64,000 nt of DNA from Thermotoga petrophila RKU-1 (GTDB lineage: Bacteria > Thermotogota > Thermotogae > Thermotogales > Thermotogaceae): contig NC_009486.1 in NCBI RefSeq assembly GCF_000016785.1, forward strand, positions 1,759,512 through 1,823,511, read 5' to 3'. The translations under genes and the position numbers were made by a program. Positions 33,638 through 42,220 of this stretch are shown piece after piece. The notes beneath the pieces are model-generated. The model did no database searches. It was not told where the DNA came from and saw only the letters and a program-made list of their open reading frames with translations. Each line of letters begins with the position of its first letter. The first letter of the stretch is position 1.

Positions 33638-35284
33638 ATGCAGTGGAAAGACGTTGAGCCTCTGGTGAACGAACTTCTGAAGTTTCCTATCTCTTCTTCT
33701 GAAGACTTCAGAAATTTTGTCAACAGGGTAACGGATTTCTTCGACCAGGTGGAGGAGGAACACGCCTGGCTCTACATCAGAATGACTGTGAACGCAGACA
33801 ACAAAGAGTACGCAAAAGCCTACGAGGAGTTTATGAAAGAGGTCGTTGCAAAACTCAGACCCTATGAACAGAAGATCAAAGAAAAGATCGTCGAAAACGA
33901 ACGTTTTGCACCACTTGGATACGAGCACATGATAAAGATCCTCAAGAACGATGTGGAACTGTTCAGGGAAGAGAACATCCCTCTTCAGGTGAAGGAGAGT
34001 ATACTGGCCAAAAATTACGGAACACTCGTTGGAAGCATCGAGGTGGAATTCAAGGGAGAAAAGAAAACCCTCCAGCAACTCTCCGCCTATCTGAAAGATC
34101 CCGACAGGTCCACAAGAGAACTTGCCTGGAGGAAAAGATACGAAGGAATATGGAGAGTGAGAGAAAAACTCAACGAACTCTTCGACGAGCTCAAAAACAT
34201 AAGACATCAGCAGGCTCTGAACGCCGGCTTCTCCAACTACAGAGACTACATGCACAGGTTGAAGGGAAGATTCGAATACGCACCGGAGGATCTGTTTGAG
34301 TTTCACTCTGCTGTGGAGAAAGAAGTGGTTCCGTACCTGATGGAAAGAACAAAACTCAGACAGAAAAAACTCGGTGTTGAGAGTGTAAGGCCGTGGGACA
34401 CAGCGGTGGATGTGGATGGTAAAGTGTTGAAGCCATTTTCTTCGATAGACGAGTTCGTAGAAAAAACACAGCGGGCCCTGGAAAGAGTGAACCCTCTCTT
34501 TGCAGAAAGGTTTCGCCTCATGAAAGAGAAAAGACTCCTTGACCTTGAAAACAGAAAAGGAAAGGCTCCAGGTGGCTACAACCACACACTTCCAAAGACG
34601 GGCGCTCCTTTCATCTTCATGAACGCGGTTGGACAGCCAGGGGATGTGAGAACGATCTTTCATGAGCTGGGGCACTCGATGCATTCGTTTGAAACACTGA
34701 GCCTCCCTGTGTTTTACAGACCCCACAGAATGGAAGTCGCTGAACTTGCTTCGATGTCAATGGAACTCATCTCCATGGAGTACTGGAATGAGTTCTACGA
34801 AGACCAGGAAGATCTCAGGAAGGCAAAGATCGAAGAACTCGAAGGAGCGCTTTACTTTTTGCCGTGGTGCATGACCGTGGACGCCTTCCAGCACTGGATC
34901 TACACCAACCCAGATCACACACCAAAAGAAAGGGACGAATACTTTGCTTACCTGATGGACAGGTTCAACCCGGGAGTAGACTGGAACGATCTGGACGAAG
35001 AAAAGAAAACGAGGTGGTTCTTTCAGCTTCACATCTTCGAGGTTCCGTTCTATTACATAGAGTATGGAATAGCCCAGATCGGTGCTCTTGCAATTTACAG
35101 GAACTATCTGGAAGACTCAGAAAGGGTTCTTAAAAATTACACCGAATTTCTGAGGGTCGGATGCTCTCTTCCAATCGATAAGGCCTATGAAACAGCAGGA
35201 ATAAAGCTGGACTTTTCCAGAGACTACTTGAGGGAAATAGTGAATTTTGTTGCAGAAGAAATTGAAAAGCTGGAGATGGTATAA
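33638..35284 (+). CDS. pepF: M3-family oligoendopeptidase F
   Basis: 548-aa cytoplasmic zinc metallopeptidase of the M3 thimet/oligopeptidase family. The zinc motif is FHELGHSMHS (HExxH), with downstream MEVAELASMSMEL supplying the third ligand Glu. Length is normal for PepF. A GGGAGGGATG region precedes the ATG. The extended -10 of the following fluoride-responsive unit is embedded in its last codons. Role: degradation of oligopeptides. Confidence 0.92.
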   Translation: MQWKDVEPLVNELLKFPISSSEDFRNFVNRVTDFFDQVEEEHAWLYIRMTVNADNKEYAKAYEEFMKEVVAKLRPYEQKIKEKIVENERFAPLGYEHMIKILKNDVELFREENIPLQVKESILAKNYGTLVGSIEVEFKGEKKTLQQLSAYLKDPDRSTRELAWRKRYEGIWRVREKLNELFDELKNIRHQQALNAGFSNYRDYMHRLKGRFEYAPEDLFEFHSAVEKEVVPYLMERTKLRQKKLGVESVRPWDTAVDVDGKVLKPFSSIDEFVEKTQRALERVNPLFAERFRLMKEKRLLDLENRKGKAPGGYNHTLPKTGAPFIFMNAVGQPGDVRTIFHELGHSMHSFETLSLPVFYRPHRMEVAELASMSMELISMEYWNEFYEDQEDLRKAKIEELEGALYFLPWCMTVDAFQHWIYTNPDHTPKERDEYFAYLMDRFNPGVDWNDLDEEKKTRWFFQLHIFEVPFYYIEYGIAQIGALAIYRNYLEDSERVLKNYTEFLRVGCSLPIDKAYETAGIKLDFSRDYLREIVNFVAEEIEKLEMV

Positions 35285-35285
35285 T
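35277..35285 (+). promoter_or_regulatory. Extended -10 promoter for the fluoride-riboswitch unit
   Basis: TGGTATAAT at the very end of pepF; a start near 35292 would place the riboswitch aptamer at the 5' end of the transcript. Confidence 0.55.
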
Positions 35286-35313
35286 AACGTTTGGAAAAAA
35301 ACAATAACCCAAC

Positions 35314-35365
35314 GGGCGATGAGGCCCGCCCAAACTGCCCTGAAGAGGGCTGATGGCCTCTACTG
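35314..35365 (+). ncRNA. Fluoride (crcB) riboswitch aptamer
   Basis: This 52-nt element matches, apart from a loop base, what I remember of the T. petrophila fluoride riboswitch crystallised in 2012. Helix 1 is GGGCG / CGCCC, helix 2 GCCCT / AGGGC with a GAAG loop, and the pseudoknot pairs GAGGCC (35321-35326) with GGCCTC (35355-35360). Fluoride binding through Mg2+ stabilises the pseudoknot. The same 3' strand is shared with the terminator at 35353-35393, so fluoride should switch the downstream genes on. Confidence 0.93.
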
Positions 35366-35393
35366 GCTTGATCAGTAGAGGCCATTTTCTTTT
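35353..35393 (+). terminator. Riboswitch-controlled intrinsic terminator
   Basis: Twelve-bp perfect stem ATGGCCTCTACT / AGTAGAGGCCAT with a 9-base loop and a TTTTCTTTT tract. The left arm overlaps the aptamer's pseudoknot strand, so aptamer and terminator are mutually exclusive. Confidence 0.92.
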
Positions 35394-35409
35394 GTGGGAG
35401 GGATTGAAA

Positions 35410-36927
35410 GTGATTCTTCCCAGCGTTCTTTTTGTGGACTCCGTGAGAACCATTCAAGTTTCCCAAGAAACCCTAAGAGACTTGAGACTTGATCGTGTGG
35501 TTCGAGAGATCGTTCAGGAACGGAATGATATTTTAGAGTATTACCTCTCACCTGTTCAGGATGAGAAAACCGTAAGGTACCGCCAGGAAGTGATGAAAGA
35601 TTTGGAAAACAACGAAAAATTGCTGGAAGCCATCAGGAAGTTCGCAAAAGATATGGCATCGTTTCATCGACATATGAAAATGGTAGAGCAACTGGAGTAC
35701 GAGTACAACAGAAAAGGATGGTTCCTGGAGACAGTCCTGATATATTGCGATGCGGTATCCGAACTGTCACGCGCTATGAACACTGCTAAACTCCAATCCT
35801 CTGGACTGAGAAAATTTCGAGAGTACCTGAAAAGCTACGTTCGTTCTTCTTCCTTCGTTTCTCTTAAAGAAGAGGCTCAAAATGTGAAACTGAAGCTCTC
35901 AAATGTAAACTACTGTATCATTATAAAACCCGGCATGTTCACGGTGAAACCCTACGAAGGAGAAAAAGAATACTCCCCGGAGATAGAGAAGGTGTTCTCA
36001 AGATTCAACCGCGAGAAATGCGCGGACGAGTTTCAATTCGATATTGAAGAGGGACTGGGGATGAGCCATATTGAAGCAAGGATTCTGGAGTTCGTATCGA
36101 GATTGTATCCAGAGCCCTTTACAACACTTGACCTTTTTTGCGAAAGAAACGGGCGTTTTACTGATAAAGTTATTCTGAACTTTGAGAGGGAAATACAGTT
36201 TTATCTCTCGTACTTGGATTTCATGGAACCTCTGAGAAAAAAGGGATTACCTTTCTGCTATCCTGAGGTGTCTTCTGATAAAAGCGAATACGTGGAAGAC
36301 GCTTTCGACATAGCACTAGCCAGTGGTTTGCTGGATACCAGGCAGCTTGTTTTCAATGATTTTTATCTTGAAAACTCAGAGAGGGTGATCGTCGTGACAG
36401 GACCGAACCAGGGTGGTAAAACAACCTTCGCAAGGATGATTGGTCAACTTCATTATCTTGCCGCCCTGGGACTTCCCATTCCCGCGAGACGAGCGCGTTT
36501 GTTTTTACCCGACGCTATCTTCACTCATTTCGAAAGAGAGGAAAGGGTGCAGGATCAAATGAGCAAACTAGAAAACGACATCCTCCGTGTAAAAGACATC
36601 CTCGAAAGCACTTCCTCCGAAAGTTTGATCATATTGAATGAGATTTTTTCTTCGGCTGCACTGAGTGATGCTCTGTTTTTGAGCAAAGAAATTATGAAAA
36701 CTATTTTGGAACGTGATTGCTTGTGTGTATGGGTTACCTTCCTTGATGAACTATCCAGAATGAATGAGAAAATTGTGAGCATGGTCGCAACTGTCTCCCC
36801 TCAGGATCCAGCTGTGAGAACTTTCAAAATCATCAGAAAACCGGCTGATGGACGATCGTACGCTGTTTCGCTGGCGGAAAAGTATGGTCTCACATATTGG
36901 AAAATAAGGGAGCGTGTTGAACCATGA
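35410..36927 (+). CDS. MutS-like ATPase 1, fluoride-riboswitch controlled
   Basis: 505 aa from the GTG at 35410, placed six bases after GGGAGGGA; the frame is open back through the riboswitch. The C-terminus is a MutS domain V ATPase: GPNQGGKTTFARMIGQ (Walker A, residues 331-339 core), LIILNEIFSSA where MutS has a DE Walker B, and VTFLDEL in place of the usual THFHEL. Helical lever-like segments precede it; no mismatch-recognition domain is present. MutS-like genes are among those reported downstream of fluoride riboswitches. Function unknown; likely part of a fluoride stress response, perhaps as a heterodimer with the next gene. Confidence 0.85.
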   Translation: MILPSVLFVDSVRTIQVSQETLRDLRLDRVVREIVQERNDILEYYLSPVQDEKTVRYRQEVMKDLENNEKLLEAIRKFAKDMASFHRHMKMVEQLEYEYNRKGWFLETVLIYCDAVSELSRAMNTAKLQSSGLRKFREYLKSYVRSSSFVSLKEEAQNVKLKLSNVNYCIIIKPGMFTVKPYEGEKEYSPEIEKVFSRFNREKCADEFQFDIEEGLGMSHIEARILEFVSRLYPEPFTTLDLFCERNGRFTDKVILNFEREIQFYLSYLDFMEPLRKKGLPFCYPEVSSDKSEYVEDAFDIALASGLLDTRQLVFNDFYLENSERVIVVTGPNQGGKTTFARMIGQLHYLAALGLPIPARRARLFLPDAIFTHFEREERVQDQMSKLENDILRVKDILESTSSESLIILNEIFSSAALSDALFLSKEIMKTILERDCLCVWVTFLDELSRMNEKIVSMVATVSPQDPAVRTFKIIRKPADGRSYAVSLAEKYGLTYWKIRERVEP

Positions 36928-38429
36928 GAGTACTTTTGATGTACCCAGACAAGGATTTCAATTTGAAAAGAGAGTTGCCTTTCAATGCAGATGATTTGAC
37001 AAGAGATCTCGGTTTAGATGTGATATTCGATCACATGGCAAAGGGAGATGGTTACCTGTATAGTGTTGTGAGAAATGTCATTCTGAATCCAGAAACCGAT
37101 CTGGAGACGATAAAGTACCGCCAGGAAATTCTCAAAGATTGTATGAAAAACCAGAACGTCGTAAGGCGGTTGTTTCAGATACCGCTGGAGGTTCAAGAAA
37201 ACAAGAAGAAAAATTGGTGGGGGGTTTTTGGATGGAAAACTCCTATCAATGTCCTGAACGGCTCCAGAAAAGCTTTAGAAGCCATGCTGGTAGCGCTCAG
37301 AGAGCTTAAAAAGTTGGCAGATGAACATCGTCACAATTTTCATTCTCGAGGCTTCACAAGGTTTTTCGAGATGATAAGGACGGAACTGGATGAAGCCTAC
37401 TTACAAACTGTGGAGAAGCATCTCATTAATTTGAGATTTTCAAACGGTATGTTGTTCAAAGTAAAACTCGGAAAAGGTAACGAAGGAAAAGATTACACCC
37501 TCTGCCAGCCTGACTCTTCAAGAAGCATCCTGAAAAGACTACTCAGTGTGAGACGAATGTATTCTTATAAATTACATCCAAGAGATGAAAGTGGAGCACG
37601 AGCACTGGAGAAGTTGACCAATTTGGGACTTCGCAGGGTAGCAGCCACAGTTTACTACGCGGCAGAGCATGTAGAAAAATTTTTGAACAAAATTCGAGAA
37701 GAACTGGCTTTCTATATTGGTTGTCTCAACTTGCTGGAAGATGTAGAAAAATCGAAGATAAGTTTTCCCGATCCCAAACCAATTGATGAGGACGATGTAA
37801 CCGCCTTCAGAGGGCTTTACGATCTTAGTTTGCTTCTAATAAAGAGAAATAGAGTGATAAGTAACGATCTGAACACGCGTGGTAAAAGAGTTTTTTTCAT
37901 CATGGGAGCGAATCGCGGTGGGAAGACCACTTTCCTGAGAAGTATAGGGCAAGCTCAGCTGATGATGCAAGCTGGTATGTTCGTTCCGGCGTCGTACTTT
38001 GAATCGAACGTTTGCAAAGGAATTTTTACGCACTTTAAAAGAGAGGAAGATCCAAGCTTGAAGAGAGGAAAATTTGAAGAAGAACTTGTCAGAATGAATG
38101 AGATAGTCCTTCATCTGCATAGAAGGTCTATGGTGCTATTCAACGAGTCCTTCTCATCTACGAATGAAATGGAGGGTTCCGAAGTGGCCTACCAGATTGT
38201 TCGAGCTCTACTGGACAGCCGTGTTAAAGTTTTTTACGTAACACACGTGTACGAACTGGCCCGCCGTTTTACAGGAGATGAAAGAGTGATGTTTCTACAA
38301 GCAGAAAGGAAACCTACCGGTGAAAGAACCTTCAAGATCAAAGAAGGCCTGCCTTCGCAGACAAGTCATGCGAAGGATATATACCTCAAAGTGTTCAGAT
38401 CATCAACTTCAACTTCACCATCCTCTTGA
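36924..38429 (+). CDS. MutS-like ATPase 2, fluoride-riboswitch controlled
   Basis: 501-aa partner of the preceding protein, start overlapping its stop by 4 nt (ATGA). Walker A is MGANRGGKTTFLRSIGQ (core residues 328-336), Walker B region MVLFNESFSSTNEMEG (Asp replaced by Asn, as in the first protein), and switch motif VTHVYELARRF. N-terminal 300 residues are helical with a MutS-lever pattern; no MutS I/II domains. A stray FWGVFGW-like aromatic patch (NWWGVFGWKTP) lies near residue 95. The pair probably works together, as MutS proteins form dimers with composite ATP sites. Confidence 0.83.
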   Translation: MRVLLMYPDKDFNLKRELPFNADDLTRDLGLDVIFDHMAKGDGYLYSVVRNVILNPETDLETIKYRQEILKDCMKNQNVVRRLFQIPLEVQENKKKNWWGVFGWKTPINVLNGSRKALEAMLVALRELKKLADEHRHNFHSRGFTRFFEMIRTELDEAYLQTVEKHLINLRFSNGMLFKVKLGKGNEGKDYTLCQPDSSRSILKRLLSVRRMYSYKLHPRDESGARALEKLTNLGLRRVAATVYYAAEHVEKFLNKIREELAFYIGCLNLLEDVEKSKISFPDPKPIDEDDVTAFRGLYDLSLLLIKRNRVISNDLNTRGKRVFFIMGANRGGKTTFLRSIGQAQLMMQAGMFVPASYFESNVCKGIFTHFKREEDPSLKRGKFEEELVRMNEIVLHLHRRSMVLFNESFSSTNEMEGSEVAYQIVRALLDSRVKVFYVTHVYELARRFTGDERVMFLQAERKPTGERTFKIKEGLPSQTSHAKDIYLKVFRSSTSTSPSS

Positions 38430-39131
38430 TGCACCACCACCTCCGGAGGATCCTCCTCCAAATCCCCCGGATCCACCTGATCCACCCCTGGGGCCACCGA
38501 ACCCACCTGGGAACCTGGGCCCCCTGTACCAGTATCCTCCTCTTCCCATGATGGAAGAGAAGATGATGAACGCGATGACAATGATAATGATGGAAAGGCC
38601 GCTGATGTCCGTTCCTCTTTCGGGAAGATCGGAGGTTCCTGTGATCTCCACTCCGTACTCTCTGGCCACCTCCTTGGCGATCGCCAGATAGCCGTAGTAA
38701 ATGCCTTTGTCGTACTCTCCCTCTTTGAAATAAGGAATCACGTATTCATCGAGAATTCTTCCTGCCTTTCCATCTGGTATGGCGCCTTCCAGACCATAAC
38801 CCACTTCTATCCTCACTTTTCGGTCGCTCATGGCGACAAGAAGAAGGACTCCGTTGTTCTTTTCTTTCTGGCCTATTCCCCATTCCCTGAAAAGCCGGTT
38901 CGCGTATTCTTCCACCGTGAGACCAGAAAGAGAAGGAACCACCACCACAACAACCTGAGCCGTCGTTTTTTTCTCCAGTTCTTTTCCAACGGCAACGATC
39001 TTTTCCACCGTCTCTGAATCTAGCACACCCACATAGTCGTTCACATACTTGTACGGAGTGGGGGCTGGAAACTCAACGGAAAACAAAAGAACAAATAAAG
39101 CAGTGAGGATCAAAAAAAGGATTCTTCTCAT
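38415..39131 (-). CDS. TPM-domain exported protein (YgcG-like)
   Basis: 238 aa: signal peptide (residues 1-19), TPM domain (about 25-165; YVNDYVGVLDSETVEKI, NGVLLLVAMSDRKVRIEVGYGLEG), one transmembrane helix (ISGLSIIIIVIAFIIFSS) and a Gly/Ser-rich tail (GGFGGGSSGGGGASRGW) typical of the family. TPM proteins commonly pair with LemA, as here. The 3' end overlaps the second MutS-like gene by 15 bp, tail to tail. Function is linked to envelope or membrane protein quality control; unproven. Confidence 0.88.
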   Translation of the reverse strand: MRRILFLILTALFVLLFSVEFPAPTPYKYVNDYVGVLDSETVEKIVAVGKELEKKTTAQVVVVVVPSLSGLTVEEYANRLFREWGIGQKEKNNGVLLLVAMSDRKVRIEVGYGLEGAIPDGKAGRILDEYVIPYFKEGEYDKGIYYGYLAIAKEVAREYGVEITGTSDLPERGTDISGLSIIIIVIAFIIFSSIMGRGGYWYRGPRFPGGFGGPRGGSGGSGGFGGGSSGGGGASRGW

Positions 39132-39694
39132 CAGAACTTCACCTCTGGCACCTGCTCTGCTCCGGCTTTTGCTTCAAAGTACTGTTTCTCTTCGAATCCG
39201 AACATCCTTGCAAAGATCACACCGGGGAACCTCTTTATAGCGGTGTTGTACCTTTTCACTGCTTCGTTGTAGTCTCTTCGAGCGACTGCGATCCTGTTTT
39301 CCGTTCCGGCGAGTTCATCCATGAGCTGGCGAAAGTTCGCGTCAGCCTTGAGATTGGGATAGTTTTCCGCTATGGCAAGAAGTCTTGAGAGGGCTGAAGA
39401 AAGCTCTGCATCAGCCTGGGCGCTCTCCTGTGGTGTTCTTGCACCTATCAGTTTCGCTCTTGCATTCGCTATCTCTTCGAGAATCTCTTTCTCGTGTGCA
39501 GCATATCCCTTCACCGTTTCCACGAGGTTGGGTATGAGATCTGCTCTCCTTTGAAGCTGGTTCTGAATCTGGCTGTACTTTTCCTTCACTTCCTGTTCCA
39601 GCGAAACAAGGTAGTTGTAGTATCCTATCGTGGTGCCGATGATGATGACCACTACGATCAGAACGATTATCAGAACGATGAGGCCTTTTTTCAC
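39131..39694 (-). CDS. lemA: LemA family protein
   Basis: 187 aa from the GTG at 39694, preceded by GGAGGGATTTCT; a longer frame is open upstream but lacks a ribosome site. N-terminal membrane anchor ([17 protein letters not shown]) followed by the LemA helical domain ([40 protein letters not shown]). The stop codon shares a base with the TPM gene's ATG. The pair is a conserved two-gene unit; role unknown. Confidence 0.92.
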   Translation of the reverse strand: MKKGLIVLIIVLIVVVIIIGTTIGYYNYLVSLEQEVKEKYSQIQNQLQRRADLIPNLVETVKGYAAHEKEILEEIANARAKLIGARTPQESAQADAELSSALSRLLAIAENYPNLKADANFRQLMDELAGTENRIAVARRDYNEAVKRYNTAIKRFPGVIFARMFGFEEKQYFEAKAGAEQVPEVKF

Positions 39695-39843
39695 AGAAAT
39701 CCCTCCTTCCACTTTTAACATGTTATCATGGAATTTTATGTTGTTGGAATTTCTCATTCGTAGATAATGTGGAAAAAATCTGTTTTCTGACGATTAACGG
39801 AAATTATCAGCGTTTATTGTGATTTTTCTTCGTTTTTCTCATG

Positions 39844-39903
39844 TTGACGTTTTGCTTCTATTTGTGTTACCATTCTTGTGAAAACGATTTCGAAAACGTT
39901 TTC
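39844..39903 (+). promoter_or_regulatory. Ribose operon promoter and LacI-type operator
   Basis: TTGACG (39844-39849) and TACCAT (39868-39873), 18-bp spacer, are followed by the perfect palindrome GAAAACGTTTTC (39892-39903) with a related CGATTTCG half. The palindrome has the central CG typical of LacI/PurR-family operators and lies where a repressor would block elongation; RbsR encoded in the operon is the obvious ligand. Confidence 0.6.
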
Positions 39904-39931
39904 AAAGTTCCATACAAGGAGGAAACCACTA

Positions 39932-40825
39932 GTGATATCAGTTGTTGGAAGTTCAAACATAGACATCGTCCTCAAGGTTGATCACTTCACCAAACCGGGA
40001 GAAACTCAAAAGGCACTCGAGATGAACATTTTTCCCGGCGGAAAAGGAGCAAATCAGGCTGTAACCGTTGCAAAAATAGGAGAAAGAGGCTGTTATTTTT
40101 TGACATGTTTGGGAAACGACGATTATGCAAGAATTCTCTCGGATAATTTTGAAAGGCATGGAATAAAAGGGTGCCTCCAAGTAAATGCCCCTACCGGAAG
40201 AGCCTTCATAGAGGTGGACAGGAACGGTCAGAACAGAATCATCATCTTTTCTGGTGCGAATGCCGAATTGAAGAAAGAGATGATCGATTGGAAAGCACTC
40301 TCTGAGAGTGAGATTCTTCTCCTTCAGAACGAGATCTCGTTTGAAACCACTCTGGAGTGTGCAAAGAGGTTCAACGGTATCGTAATTTTTGATCCTGCAC
40401 CTGTACAGGGAATAAGCAAGGAAATCTTCCAGCATGTGAATTATCTTACGCCGAACGAGGAGGAGATCGAAGCTCTTTCGAGGGAAGTTTTCGGTGAGTT
40501 TTTGTCCATCGAAAAAGCCGCTGAAAGGTTTTTGGAACTTGGTGTCGAGAACGTGATAGTGAAACTCGGCAGCAAAGGAGCACTTGTTGTGAACAAACAT
40601 AAGAAAAAGCATTTTCCGGCTTTCAAGGTAAAAGCCGTGGATACAACAGCAGCAGGGGATGTTTTCAACGGAGCCTTCGCTGTTGGGCTGGCAGAGGGCA
40701 GAAGTCTTGAAGATGCTGTGATCTTCGGAATGGCGGCAGCGGCTATATCCGTAACAAGGCTCGGGGCTCAAAGTTCTATACCCTCACGGCAGGAAGTGGA
40801 AGAGTTTTTGAAGGTGAAATTATGA
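39932..40825 (+). CDS. rbsK: Ribokinase
   Basis: 297 aa from GTG 39932, six bases after AAGGAGGAAA; the frame is open upstream through the operator. PfkB-family sugar kinase that makes ribose 5-phosphate from ribose and ATP. Motifs: GSSNIDIVLKVD, FPGGKGANQAVTVAKIG (PfkB signature 1) and DTTAAGDVFNGAFAVGLAEG (anion hole, catalytic Asp). First gene of rbsK-R-D-A-C-B; overlaps rbsR by 4 nt. Confidence 0.95.
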   Translation: MISVVGSSNIDIVLKVDHFTKPGETQKALEMNIFPGGKGANQAVTVAKIGERGCYFLTCLGNDDYARILSDNFERHGIKGCLQVNAPTGRAFIEVDRNGQNRIIIFSGANAELKKEMIDWKALSESEILLLQNEISFETTLECAKRFNGIVIFDPAPVQGISKEIFQHVNYLTPNEEEIEALSREVFGEFLSIEKAAERFLELGVENVIVKLGSKGALVVNKHKKKHFPAFKVKAVDTTAAGDVFNGAFAVGLAEGRSLEDAVIFGMAAAAISVTRLGAQSSIPSRQEVEEFLKVKL

Positions 40826-41835
40826 AAAAAGTGACCATAAAAGATATAGCACGTGAGGCAGGTGTCTCGCCTTCCACGGTTTCAAGAGTGATAAACAAAA
40901 GTGCACCGGTGAGAAAAGAACTTGAGGAAAAGGTACTTGAGGTTATCAGGAAAATGGGATACACACCAAATCTGGTGGCACGAAGTTTGAGAAAGGGATA
41001 CACCGATACAGTAGGATTCATTGTACCTGACATAACAAACCCATTTTTTTCGCTCATTATTAAAGGAGCTGAGGATTTCTTTAAAAAGAAAAAGATCTCT
41101 TTGGTAGTGTGTAGTTCAAACCATGATGTTAAAGAAGAAGAAAAGTTAATTGAGATGCTGGTTTCAAAGAAAATGGATGGACTGCTGCTGGTTGGGGCAG
41201 GAAGTAGCAACCGAGTATTGAACAGCATCTTAAACAAGGTGAAAGTGGTTTTTGTGGATAGGGTATACGAAGGGTACGATGCACCGTATGTGGTTAGCGA
41301 CAATTACAACGGTATGAAAAAACTTGTGTGGTATCTGGTGAAGACAGGACATAGATCGTTTGCTTTTTTAAATGGCGAAGAAGGAACGTACAGTGCTACG
41401 GAAAGGTTAAGAGGATTCGTGGATGCCCTCAAAGAAGCTGGGATAAAGGACTATGTGGTGTTCTTTGGACAATTCACCTACGAAAGTGGTTTTTCACTTG
41501 TGAAGAAGCTAGGGAAGATCCCCGATGCTGTCGTCTGTGGAAACGACCTTATGGCGTACGGGGCAATAGATGCCCTGGAGGAAATGGGATACGAGGTTCC
41601 CAAGAATGTAAGTGTTACCGGATTCGACGATCTACCGTTCAGCAAGCATTACAAACCATCGCTGACAACAGTTAGACAACCTTTTCATGCGATGGGTTAT
41701 GAGTCCGCAAAGATACTTCATTGGATGATAAGCGGAAAAAACAAAAAGAATAAAAAGATCGTGCTTGAAACAGAGTTGATCATCAGAGAATCAACCAAAG
41801 GAGGTTCAGAGTATGAAACGAGTGGGAATTCTTAA
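40822..41835 (+). CDS. rbsR: LacI-family transcriptional regulator of the ribose operon
   Basis: 337 aa. N-terminal HTH and hinge (VTIKDIAREAGVSPSTVSRVI, residues 4-24; NLVARSLRKG hinge helix) followed by a periplasmic-binding-protein-like effector domain (TDTVGFIVPDITNPFFSLI; VVCGNDLMAYGAIDALEEMG; TTVRQP). Its position inside the ribose operon and the LacI-type palindrome at 39892-39903 point to autoregulation in response to ribose. It ends 23 nt into rbsD. Confidence 0.9.
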   Translation: MKKVTIKDIAREAGVSPSTVSRVINKSAPVRKELEEKVLEVIRKMGYTPNLVARSLRKGYTDTVGFIVPDITNPFFSLIIKGAEDFFKKKKISLVVCSSNHDVKEEEKLIEMLVSKKMDGLLLVGAGSSNRVLNSILNKVKVVFVDRVYEGYDAPYVVSDNYNGMKKLVWYLVKTGHRSFAFLNGEEGTYSATERLRGFVDALKEAGIKDYVVFFGQFTYESGFSLVKKLGKIPDAVVCGNDLMAYGAIDALEEMGYEVPKNVSVTGFDDLPFSKHYKPSLTTVRQPFHAMGYESAKILHWMISGKNKKNKKIVLETELIIRESTKGGSEYETSGNS

Positions 41836-42220
41836 CTCCACTATATCCGAGATGGTGGCAAACATGGGACATACTGACATGCTGGCAATCGTTGATATGG
41901 GTTTCCCCATACCCGATGGAGCCAAGAAAGTAGATTTAGTAGTCGACAAAGGAAAACCTGGCCTTCTGGAAGTGGTAGAAGTTATTCTAAAGGAATTGGA
42001 GGTTGAGAAAATCATCCTGGCTGAGGAGATGAACGAAAAAAATCCTGAGACTCGAGATTTACTGATTAATCTCGTAGGGAAAAACAATAGTAATGTAAAA
42101 ATAGAATTCGTACCTCATGAGGAGTTCAAAAAAATTTCCAGAACTTCGAAAGGATTTGTAAGAACAGGAGCTGACAGACCGTATTCGAACGTCATTCTTG
42201 TGAGTGGGGTGATATTTTGA
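41813..42220 (+). CDS. rbsD: D-ribose pyranase
   Basis: 135-aa RbsD, which interconverts beta-pyranose and furanose forms of ribose before phosphorylation. Conserved blocks: MKRVGILNSTISEMVANMGHTD (with catalytic His), VDMGFPIP, and C-terminal VRTGADRPYSNVILVSGV. An AAAGGAGG site inside the rbsR end precedes the ATG. Confidence 0.94.
   Translation: MKRVGILNSTISEMVANMGHTDMLAIVDMGFPIPDGAKKVDLVVDKGKPGLLEVVEVILKELEVEKIILAEEMNEKNPETRDLLINLVGKNNSNVKIEFVPHEEFKKISRTSKGFVRTGADRPYSNVILVSGVIF

Noticed and set aside
33566..34726. 386-codon minus-strand ORF
   Set aside because: Runs antisense to pepF, whose HExxH and strong ribosome site show the real strand; composition (His/Phe/Cys-rich) is that of a shadow.
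35410..38429. Canonical MutS mismatch-repair proteins
   Set aside because: Both lack the mismatch-binding and connector domains, have altered Walker B and switch motifs, and are about 500 aa rather than about 800.
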